Source of the DNA: Entrophospora sp. SA101
Taxonomy: Eukaryota; Glomeromycota; Glomeromycetes; Entrophosporales; Entrophosporaceae
Assembly: GCA_958430865.1 (NCBI GenBank)
Contig: CAUDNR010004245.1
Coordinates: 1-64,000 of the forward strand
Direction: 5' to 3'
Length of the DNA stretch: 64,000 bases
Shown: one piece after another, positions 47,470-57,026 of the stretch
Layout: each line of letters opens with the position of its first letter
Numbering within the stretch: position 1 is the stretch's first letter
The notes under the pieces: model-generated
What the model saw: only the letters and a program-made list of their open reading frames with translations
What the model was told of the DNA's origin: nothing
The model's database searches: none
Position numbers and translations under genes: made by a program

Positions 47470-48626
47470 TCTATTTTTTTTTTATTTTGTTTTTTTTTTT
47501 TAGTTCTTTTTCAATTGTAAATGATTTCATTAAAAAAATAATATATATACGATGCTATTATTCAATTTATAAAACAAGTTTTTGTTTGTTTTCTTTCAAG
47601 TAATCAATTACCTTTTTTACTTCAAGAAAAAGTCTGATATAAACTTAGAAAGAAGTCCATACATATCCCAGCTATATCTGTTATATCAGAGATAGGAGAT
47701 TACCAAGATTATTTTAATAATCATTCAAAATTTGTTGTTAATGAAAATTCTAATGGACATAATTAACTGCATGTGAAAAAGAACTAAACAGATATGAAAC
47801 TTAAAAAAGTTTCAATCATCCGAGATGAATAATATATTGTTTTCTAATATTTTCTGTGTACACAGATATTTCTTGCTTAAAGATAATAATAATGGAATCC
47901 TGAAATTGGGTTCCAGGAAGGATGTACAATAGTAATATCATTGCACTGTTTTTTGATGATCGCACATCCTTATTAAAGGATTGTCTTTTAAGACAGTGTA
48001 TTCTAATTATATAATGCTATTTTCATCAATTACGTCTTTAGATGGTTTGTTTTGCTTGTTATTCTTTTACAACAGTGGTAAAAGTAGTAGCTAGTAAAGT
48101 ATTGAAGATTTGAATTTATATACAGTATATTGAAACATCAAGAAAAAAATGAAAGTCCTTACAAATTACACAAGTAATTGTAATCATGAAAAGGCTGTAG
48201 ATGAGATCTCAACGATTCCAATTCTTTATATACATTGCCGTGTTTTAATGCAACGAAGGTTTTTAATCAGTTTGGTTTGTCATTTTTATAGGAACAACTG
48301 CCAAGGTACATTTGCTAATTGGCGCGTCCAGTTTTCTTAATAATGGAATTTGATATTTCAGAAGAAGTTGCTGTATCTATATGTATCTATACCAAATCAA
48401 CTGCAAGAATGTTAACATTGCGAGTAATAGCTGCTGATCTTTAATCTTTGTATGGTGCAAGTCACCTAGTCCCGCAACTTGCTGCGCCTCGTGACCAATT
48501 TTGGGAAAAAACATCAAAACTCAGAATTGTAAGTTATGCTCAAAAATGCAATAAAATCTTTATATCACGTGACATTTAATGGTGATACAAATTAAAAAAA
48601 ATATTTATATTAATATTAATAATATA
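47470..48626. other. Gene-free stretch downstream of the channel gene
   Basis: No supportable gene. A short GC-richer piece at 48465-48505 (GCAAGTCACCTAGTCCCGCA) may be a repeat fragment. It leads into the dispersed repeat at 48627. Confidence 0.4.
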
Positions 48627-49025
48627 TATGGGGCATGCTGCAACAAAACCAGACAAAGTGAACATTGGTATTACCAAGAATTTCAGGGATCAATATTATT
48701 TTTTAACATCACGATTGTATCACCATGTAATGTGATCATGATATTTGTCTAGACAAAAATAGTTAATATGAAACTCATTTACATCCTATCTGTTATGGAA
48801 CCCAAAAATTATAGCACTATTAGAAGTATTCTAAAAAAAGAACAAGGTGAAAAAATTGTTCCTTACATTTTCAAAATAAATGATACTCAGACACTGGAAG
48901 CTTATCTAAAAAAAGAAAGGATTACCTATGAAATTTACCATGAAGAAAGAAAAATAATAAGCAATAAACGAACCTTAACATCAGCTCATGATGAACCAAG
49001 AAAGAAAAGAAGACTGGCAGAATAA
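48627..49025 (+). repeat. Dispersed fungal repeat with 85-codon frame, next to the bacterial-type gene
   Basis: Left part (GGGGCATGCTGCAACAAAAC, AGACAAAGTGAACATTGGTA) matches the repeat at 4878-4920, and the frame from ATG 48768 begins MKLIYILSVMEPKNYSTI like the one at 5021. Here the frame stays open to 49025 with a Lys/Glu-rich C-terminus (ending PRKKRRLAE, a possible nuclear localisation signal). This is the longest copy in the window. Its stop lies only 15 bp from the stop of the convergent bacterial-type gene, so the fungal/bacterial junction is probably between 49026 and 49040. Confidence 0.55.
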
Positions 49026-49040
49026 ACAATCAAATCATTA

Positions 49041-52000
49041 TTAATCATCATCATCATCATCATCATCCAATTCATCTTCTAAATCGGAAGGAGAATTTCA
49101 TCATTGGAGAAGGGTTTTTCTTTTGCGAATAATTCAAATAATTCCTGCTAAGAGTAAAAGTAAGCCCAGTCCACCTAGTCAAGCAGCAAGATTATTCATT
49201 CTTCAAAAGCTTTCTTTGGAAGTAGGAGTTAATTTTTGGGTTTGATTTTTAGCATAACTATGGTTAATTCCGCCGAGTTTTTCGAAATAGTATTTTTTAG
49301 TTCCTGCTTCATTTGGACTAACTCCATCTCCATAAATGTTCCAATCTAAACTTTTAGTTTTATCTGCTGGATTTCGATCAGCTCTCATTTCAGTTTCAAT
49401 TTCTTCTTTCTTAGCATTGTCAGTTTTGATGTGATAATCAGCGACTGCTCCAATTACATACTGTGGACTGAGAGTAAAGAAATAGTTTAATTTATCTTGT
49501 TCAGCAACATTATCCTCAGGAAAAGGAGGAATTCCTTTTTTATCTTTTAAATAATCTTTGAGATGAGTAAAGAAAGGCTCAAAATCATCCAAATCATTCA
49601 CAATACTTCCAATCTTTTTTAGTTCTAATTCATCTTTTCTAAAGAGTTTTTGGTCTCCAAAATTCTTTCATTGTTCTACTAAAGAAGTAGTAATATCTGC
49701 ATCAATCTTGAAAACTGAACGAAGATTTTCACTTCTTAATTCTGGATTAGTTAAGTAATTAGTAATCGCCAATAATTCTGCTTCTTCTTCTAGACTAATA
49801 CCGATGATTTGCTGAGCATTATTTAACTCACTTTTTAGTAAATTAAAATAAGTTGTAATGCTTTTCCCAGTTAGGTTTCTTCCTTCTTTTTTTTCTCAAT
49901 TATTTAGTCTTTCTCAAAAACTAGCACCTAAACCTTGTCAAGTGCTATAAGTAGGAAGTTTAGCATTTCGAATAGCTTCTAACTGTTCTACTTTAGTGAG
50001 ATATCCTCTTTCAGTGGTTGTAAGGAGAGTTTCTAGTTTGCCTTCATTTTCTAAATCAGTTAAGAAGTAAATCAAAGTTCTAATCGCAATCGTTTCTTGA
50101 TAAGTGATAATTTCTTGATTAGATGGATCAGTTAATTTATCTCCTAAATTTTTAAGTTGAGTTCGTAAGTGATTAATTTGATTAGTTTCAAAATCCTTAA
50201 TTTGATTTTGGATTTGGATCAGTTTTTGTTTTTTATCAGCTTTTTGAAGACTAATTTTAGTTAATTCACTCCTTTTTTTTCCTAATTCCGCATGAATACT
50301 TTCTAAACCTACTCGTTTATCAGCTGTAATAGTTTTTCATTCATTTCACACATCTATCATTTCATTATCAATTTCTTTATTCTTGACTTCTCTAGTTAAT
50401 CATTTGGCTTGATAAGGATTAAGTTCATTACTTCTAACTTTTAATTCATCAAAACTTAAACCTTTCGCTTCCTCTCTAAATTTTACAAGAGTATCCATAG
50501 CCTTTTTCACTACCTTTTGGCTAATTTTAGTTCATTTGAGACAAAGCTCGTTAACCTCTTCCTCTTCAAATAATTTTTTCCCAGTCGCATCCAATAAATT
50601 ACTGATAAATTTCTCGACATACAAAGTATAGTTTTTTTTTGCAATATGACGGTTAAAAATTGATGATGAACAAGTTAATTTCTTCTCATAAATGGTTATT
50701 TCTTCCTCTCTAATTCTTTCATCCATAATCCCATCTTTACTAATTACCTCATCATAAGCATTAAATTCAACGGCTTCATCACTATTATAAACTTGTCAAA
50801 AGAATTTGGGAATTTGACCATTAGCCCAAGTTAAGTGTTTTTCTTCAACATCAAAAGGAGCTTTCAACACATTTGTGCTATTATCAACATATTTCTTTCC
50901 AATAATACTTGCATCAGCTCCTCGTCAATACATTGTATAAGAATTATCTAAACTATAGCCATTCTTAAAAGGTAAACAACTCTTTTGACCTTTTTGTATG
51001 AAAGGACTATTTTGATAGTTGCTATCTTTGGGAAAGAGAGCATGCATGACATAAAAAATATCACTAATATACCTTCTTCTCTCTTTGAACTCTCCTTTAC
51101 TTATATTCTTCTTTCTTTTTGTATTAGAATAAAGATAGCTCATTAAATCTTTATCACGTTCATTTGAAATTTTAGCATTTCAGTTTATAACTCTCTCAAA
51201 AGCACCTTTAAATTTTTTCTTATCACCAGCATCCCAAGCACAATCTGAAGAATCAATATATTTGAAAAGTTTATCTTTATCAATATCTTTGAGAATAGTT
51301 CAAATTTGCCCTACAAAATCAGTACTCAAATAAAGTGGATGAGTATAAGGTTTATTATTCCCATTATAACCAGTTTTGATAATGGAACCATAATGTTCAG
51401 TGGTAGCTGGAACATCAGATTTATAATTTAATTCTGAAAAATTTTTACCATTTTCAATTATAAATTCTAAAAATTTACGACCTCCTGTGTTAACAATTCT
51501 AAGATCATCTTTTAAAGCAGTAACTGCAGTGTCAACCTTATTTTCTAAATTAGTTTGTTCTTGAAGAACTTGAGGATTATATTTTTTTTCTAACTCAGTA
51601 ATTTCTTTGGCAACCTTTTCTTCTTCTTTTGATACTTTGGCAAAAGTAATTAATGCTTCCTTTAATTTTAAATCCAAAGTTTTATTGTTTTTTCTAAATA
51701 AGACAGTTTGGTATTCTTTTACCATTTTATCAACTCTTCTTTCCTCATTTTCATCCTTTTCATTAACTAATTGGTAAGCAATGGAATTATTTCTTCTTTG
51801 CTCCATTAAAGCAACAAGTAAAGCATTACCATTAGTAGACAATCCTGTTTCAGAAGTTTTTTCAGTAACTAAATTAGCCTCTGCTTTTTTACAATTATTT
51901 AATAATTCAGCAGTATCTTGGAGAAGAGAAACATCCAAAATACCATTAGGAGTTAAAAGAGAACTATTAAAGATTTCTTTTTCTGGTTGAGTGAGTTCAC

Positions 52001-52067
52001 CACCATGATAGTCAGGATATTCCTTTGTTTTTTTGATTGTATTGATATCATTTTTATTGAATGTCAT
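49041..52067 (-). CDS. Mollicutes-type gene (UGA = Trp), large coiled-coil membrane protein
   Basis: One open frame of 1,009 codons from ATG 52067 to TAA 49043-49041 when TGA is read as Trp (code 4). The standard code breaks it at 17 places, and all 17 are TGA; no TAA or TAG occurs in frame. Trp is coded 17 times by TGA and 3 times by TGG. The start follows AGGAAG by 7 nt, a good Shine-Dalgarno spacing. The protein is hydrophilic, Lys/Glu/Asn-rich, with heptad-like helical stretches (KVSKEEEKVAKEITELEKKY, QKADKKQKLIQIQNQIKDFE). A single C-terminal transmembrane helix W-L-G-G-L-G-L-L-L-L-L-A-G-I-I-W-I-I is followed by RKRK and a tail of 8 Asp. No signal peptide seen. No family recognised. Codon reassignment, composition and the SD site indicate a Mollicutes donor, presumably the fungus's endobacteria. 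In the fungal nucleus it cannot be translated beyond the first TGA. Confidence 0.85.
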
Positions 52068-52074
52068 GATTTTA

Positions 52075-52080
52075 CTTCCT
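52075..52080 (-). promoter_or_regulatory. Shine-Dalgarno-like site of the Mollicutes-type gene
   Basis: AGGAAG on the minus strand with a 7-nt spacer (TAAAATC) before ATG 52067. It decides the start: the upstream in-frame codons back to 52106 have no such site. A TATAAT-like word just upstream could be a bacterial -10 box but is not significant in DNA this AT-rich. Confidence 0.6.
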
Positions 52081-52177
52081 ATATTATATTTTAATATTAA
52101 TATCATTAAAAGATTAAATATAAAGAATTTAATAAAAACTAATAAAGTAATAAAATTTGCAGTTGACTGAAATATTT

Positions 52178-52941
52178 TTATTCAATATCAGTATAAATTG
52201 GTTTGGGACAAGTGATATCTTTGTATTCATCTTTCACAAATGGGCGAATATTATGATAAAGATACTCTTGTCTTTTGTAGTCCAAAGGAGGTGGTGTTAA
52301 CATTAAAATAGATAAAGCTCTAATTTCTTCAAAAATATCTGATTTCTTGGTTTTCAATAAATTGAATTCAGTAAAAGGTCCATTAGCAACTTCTTGAACT
52401 TTGACCACACCAAGGTTAGATGCTTCAAAAAGAAAATGTTGATATTTTTGTATACTTGGTAATTTCTTGAAATAAATTCCCAAAATTGCTTTAATATCTA
52501 AATATTGAAAACCTTTTCCACCTTCATAACATTGAGCTCTATTCAATCCTGCTGGACTAGACTTTTTTACCACCTCAACCACATGATCCAAACAATCTAC
52601 TCTGGTTCTTCTATAGAGTTTTTTAATCATGCCAAAATTACCATCACATTTGAATTTGGTATGTCCTGGAACCATGAAATTTAGTTCAATGCTTTCATAA
52701 TAACCACAAATTACTAAATATAAATAAAACCAAACTGTTACATTATTTTTATTTTGCCCACCAGCATTATCACAGGTGATCTTTAAATGCTTTTCACCTT
52801 TGTTCAATTTCTTAATTCCATCAAAAATCATACTAAGAGTGCCATTGGGTCCTTTTCCTATAGCTTCATCTTCATTAAGAACATAATTAATTTGTTCCCT
52901 TACTGCTTCATCTTGAATACCAAATAAATGAACTTTACATG
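52178..52941 (-). CDS. DUF7869-like, transposon-associated protein, 5' end missing
   Basis: The open frame continues from the assembly gap (first readable codons C-K-V-H-L-F-G-I-Q-D-E) to TAA at 52178, about 254 residues seen. The central motif ITCDNAGGQNKNNVTVWFYL followed by NFMVPGHTKFKCDGNFGMIK and KKLYRRTRV is the RNase H-like core pattern (D-N..G-Q-N-K-N-N, G-H-T-K) of a family that is spread in fungal genomes with DNA transposons. It uses TGG for Trp and no internal TGA, so it belongs to the standard-code (fungal) side. The N-terminal part lies beyond the 10-N gap. It stands 110 bp upstream of the Mollicutes-type gene on the same strand. Confidence 0.65.
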
Positions 52942-52951
52942 NNNNNNNNNN
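52942..52951. other. Assembly gap (10 N)
   Basis: Ten unknown bases between two contigs. The sequence right of the gap (TGGCTGCCGCAGTAAGTTGG) does not continue the DUF7869-like frame, so the gap length is arbitrary and the join is a scaffolding decision. Confidence 0.99.
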
Positions 52952-53994
52952 TGGCTGCCGCAGTAAGTTGGTTCCGATTGATCGACATGCTCGGGACTTC
53001 TTCAGTCCTTATTTACAATCTCACAATATATATTACAAATGGTCTAATGTGATACTTCTGTATATGTTGAACAAAAAAAAATTTTTTAATAAAATTCATA
53101 TATAAAAGTCGAAACAAATTCTTCTGAATATATAACTTGAGGATCCCTACAAAATTTACAAGATATAAAAAACTATTAGTTGAAGAAAATTTCATTTTTT
53201 TTCATTATTTAAGTTCACATTCAAAGTTATTTCATTAGAAACCTTATCATTTCTTGTAACTTTATACAAAAATTCTTAATGACCATAGGAATAAATAAAA
53301 TAGAACTTCTAGTTTCTAAGATCTTTTAATAGTAAGTTCTGGATCTCAAATGTATTGGTTTAAAAAAGCAATTTTGTTAACCAACTATACAAAATTTCTT
53401 ATTAATAGTAACCATAGGGATATATAGAACGAACTTCTAGTTGTCTATTAATGAATATGCCATAAGTTTTCTTTTATCTACATTTACATGTAAGGATTAC
53501 TTAAAATTATTTTTTTTTTAAATAACTTATTTATTTATTTATTTATTTATATATAATATATAAATTTATATATTTATTGTTTTATGAATTATTAGGAATA
53601 TTATACCAATTTTTATATATGTATCTATTCAATGGTAAAGTGGATAATTTAGTCATGATCAGAGAGCATAAATAATATTAATTGATTATTTTTATTATCA
53701 ATTTTTTTGGATTAAATGAGATATCAATGAATTTGCAGGTAAAGAAAAAAAATTATTGAATTTGTATATAATATTAAAATCATTTATCAGGTTACTGATT
53801 TTTATGTGTGTATATTATAATTAATAGGTAAAAGGAAAACTTGGTCAGTTATAAATTATAAACACATTTATTTGTGTATATTAATTATATTTAATGGGTA
53901 AAAGAATAACTTGTTTGGTTATAATTATAATAAACATTATTTTTATTAAATAACTATTACAGAAAAAATTAATGTGTACATATACATATATATA
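52952..53994. other. AT-rich stretch right of the gap
   Basis: No gene seen. Several lines show loosely repeated words (AACTTCTAGTTTCTAAGATC / GAACTTCTAGTTGTC; AGTAACCATAGG / AATGACCATAGG at 53278-53425), suggesting a decayed tandem repeat. Confidence 0.4.
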
Positions 53995-54777
53995 CAGTGT
54001 GTTTCAAAAAAAACCAGAAAATTTTATGTGAGCTAAAAACATGTATAGCTTCCCAAATTTAAATCTAATTTGTGCTTTATAAAAAATCAAAATAAACTTA
54101 TGTTTCAAAATTAAATATTGAGATCTTCTGTAACTGATAATCTTTTTTGCCTGTTAAAAAAAATAACTATAACATGCCTACTTCGAGACAAGAAACACAA
54201 TGTCAAGCCATATTACATTTATGGAATAATGGTATATGTGAGGCCAAGGAAATAAACAAAAGAATGAATATACCCCTTTCTACCATCTACATCTGGAAAA
54301 TATAAAAAAATTTTACATGTGTCAATTGTAAGTTTAATAATAAAAAAGTGTAAAACTTATGTTGGCACTGTAAGATTTACACAATATTATGTCGGCATCA
54401 TAAGATTTATGCAAGTTTATGCTAAATTAATTTCCTGATGTATGATAATATAAAAAATTAAAAACAACCAGTAATTTGAATCATGCTAGAGGAAATGGCT
54501 GTCAAAAAAAATTACTGCAGATGCATCAAGAGCTTTGGGACAATATATATGCAGAGATACATCAGTTTCGACTAGAACATTGGCAACAAAGTTATCAATA
54601 AACCATGTACAAGTGTCTTATTCAACCATTCTTAGACACATATATGAAAAGGGTTATAAAAAAGCTTTGCCAATAGCTATGCCAATGTTGACAGCTGTTC
54701 ACAAAGAAAACCATGTACAATGGGCACAACAACATCCTAATGACGATTGGAATAAAACATTATTTACTGATAAGTGA
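53995..54777 (+). pseudogene. Tc1/mariner-like transposase remnant
   Basis: Starts after TA with CAGTGTGTTTCAAAAAAAAC, an end similar to that of the Tc1-like element at 55815. A helix-turn-helix start MPTSRQETQCQAILHLWNNG, then MNIPLSTIYIWK, is read at 54175, followed after stops by KITADASRALGQYICRDTSV, S-T-R-T-L-A-T-K-L and HVQWAQQHPNDDWNKTLFTD, the first catalytic Asp region. The frame then ends and the rest of the DDE domain is absent; sequence beyond 54777 is hAT-related. It therefore appears truncated by another insertion. Confidence 0.7.
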
Positions 54778-54902
54778 TAAAACGAATGTCCATTATGCTT
54801 CCTCACATATGATTTTTTATATGTGTGCTCAACTATGTTTGTGTTTATGCTGATATGTAACACCCCAGTCATTTATACATTTTGATTAATTATGTTATTA
54901 AC

Positions 54903-54939
<37 letters not shown>

Positions 54940-55690
54940 CAATAAATAATAGATCATTGTTATTAACATTTTGTAAATCTATTGTTTTAAATATACAATA
55001 TATATGATTATTTTATGATAATTGCTTTATATCTAAATATATTCTTGCATCAACTTGAAATTCACTTATTCCATTTTGAAATTAAATTCTCCTCCGATAT
55101 AAATTTATATTGTTTTCAAATTGTGTAATGATCATCAAGCCAATAAATTTAATTTTTGCGTGATATCTGGAAGGGAGATCATCACAAAATTTAGCCAATG
55201 AAATTAAATGCCCATTATGCTATCCGAAACTTAGTCATTTTGTTGAAACTCAATCACTGTGCTGAAACTACAAATGAATGCTGAAACTCAATACATTGAT
55301 TTGCTAGATGAATTTCCAATCTACTAGGATAAGCTCTATCTCATCTCTAATGACAATATTTACAAGTTGCTTCATAATGGCCTTTGGTTTTTCATCTCCT
55401 TTTGTAAAATGGGTCCAAACTTCTGACAATGGTCTATTGCCAGCATGTTTTCTTTTGTTATTTGACAATTCTGGTGTAATTGATGAAATTTCATATATAT
55501 CATCATTTTCATGTTGAAAATAATTATCTAAAGTATTTGATGTTCCTTGGTTTGATACCATTATTTTAAAATTTTTCAAAGCAATAAATTTTTACTATAA
55601 AAATATCTCACACACAAGTGATATATCACATGGTAATAAATTTTATTGGCTTGAAGATCATTATGCAAATTTGAAAAACTTAATATTGGA
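54775..55690 (-). mobile_element. hAT-like fragment with BED-finger start
   Basis: A minus-strand frame (55304-55579, start near 55561) reads MVSNQGTSNTLDNYFQHEND, then HAGNRPLSEVWTHFTKGDEK, the beginning of a BED-type finger as in hAT transposases. The word GTGATAAAACGAATG(T/A)CCA at its left edge recurs at 58252, and TTGAAACT/CTGAAACT words repeat near 55250-55290. The transposase core is missing. Borders are approximate. Confidence 0.5.
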
Positions 55691-55814
55691 GGGAAGGAAA
55701 TTTAGTTCAAATTGATAAAAATAAAATGTTTATAATAAATAAAAAAATTTATATAGTATTTCTTTATTGAATGTTTATAATACATAGGCTTGTTTTTTTT
55801 GTTATAGTCTAATA

Positions 55815-57026
55815 CAGTGTGTAACAAAAAAAACTGTATATTTTTATAAAAAATGGGTCATTTGTAAGATAAAAACAACCAAATTTATTTGATAATAATT
55901 AATAAGAAATCCATTCTCCATTCCTCTCAATAATAAGCTCACAACGTCATTTCATTGATTCTATTAAATTAATTAACATGCTTTCCAGAATTCTATTCCA
56001 CTATTCCATCATAAATCTCTCTAGTTCACCAAGATTTTTTGGCATACGCCTTTCTACATTATTCTTAACAATTCCCCAAAGGTTTTCTATCAGATTTAAA
56101 TCAGGACTATTCAATGGCCAGTCCATAACCACCAGAATGATTTCTTTCAGAAACTCCATAGTAAGATGACTCATGTGTTTTGGATCATTGTCTTGCTGGA
56201 GTCTCCATCTACCTCCAAGCATCTTATTTACTTCTGGCATATGTTTCTGGAGGATTTCTACATAAAATTTGGCATCCATTATCCTCCTGAAACAAAATAA
56301 ACTTGTTTTTCCAACTATGCAAAATCTGCCCATGCAAAGACACTTGTGTGATCTTTGGGCATGGAACAAATTGGCCATTCACCTTTGTACCAACATTTGA
56401 TGGTGTTTCAGTAAAGTTGAAATGCAGTTTCATCAGAAAATAATGTCTTCCTCAAATTGTCATTAAGGTGTTGACATGCCCACTCAACATGCCTTTGCTT
56501 ATGAGCTTTGATTAACATAGGTGTTTGTCTAGGCAATGCTTTTGAGTACCCATAAGTGGTCAGGTAGATCGAAATTATCATATGTGACACTTTTTGAGCT
56601 AAGGTCCATGTGGAAATTGAGTCATTTCTCCATATTGATTGTCCAATCATCTTGGAGTTATTTTCCTGGGCTGATCATTTCCTCATGTGTGCTCCACTGT
56701 CCCTTTTTCTTTTATTTTTTTAATGTTACCATAAATAGTAGACAGTGGGATGTTTGTTCGGCAATGAATTTCTGGCCATTGTGAATGCCCTTGTTCTACA
56801 AATGTAATATGCATTTGATGTTGCATTTCTTGCTTAGAAGCAGGCATTGTGTTTGTACATAAAGCAAAAAGTACACTAAGGGTCAGGGTTGTAAACAATG
56901 CTCAAATTTACTCCTGATTATCATGTTTATTTTCCATTTTACATCTCTCAAGTTGGACAGAAAACAAACACATGAAATGCATTTATGTTGCATAAAAAAA
57001 AATCCAGTTTTTTTTGTTACACCCTG
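55815..57026 (-). mobile_element. Tc1-like transposon, 1.2 kb, transposase frameshifted
   Basis: Ends CAGTGTGTAACAAAAAAAAC (left) and GTTTTTTTTGTTACACCCTG (right) are inverted repeats flanked by TA. On the minus strand the transposase is readable from MPASKQEMQHQM (about 56847) with an HTH (CRTNIPLSTIYGNIKKIKEK), TWTLAQKVS, the first Asp in TLFSDETAF, the second in LQQDNDPKH and the Glu in PDLNLIENLWGIVK, so the full DDE triad can still be located. Stops and frame changes between about 56683 and 56378 split it into at least four frames, so it is inactive, but the ends are intact and could be mobilised in trans. Confidence 0.85.

Noticed and set aside
49041..52067. Mitochondrial origin (fungal mitochondria may also read UGA as Trp)
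   Set aside because: The protein is not a respiratory-chain, ribosomal or intron-type protein, shows no DNA-polymerase motifs of mitochondrial plasmids, and has a bacterial ribosome-binding site. Not fully excluded without a search.
49203..52106. Several separate short genes on the minus strand (49203-49601, 50532-50726, 50925-51143, 51300-52106)
   Set aside because: All are in one frame and every break is TGA, so they are parts of a single code-4 gene.
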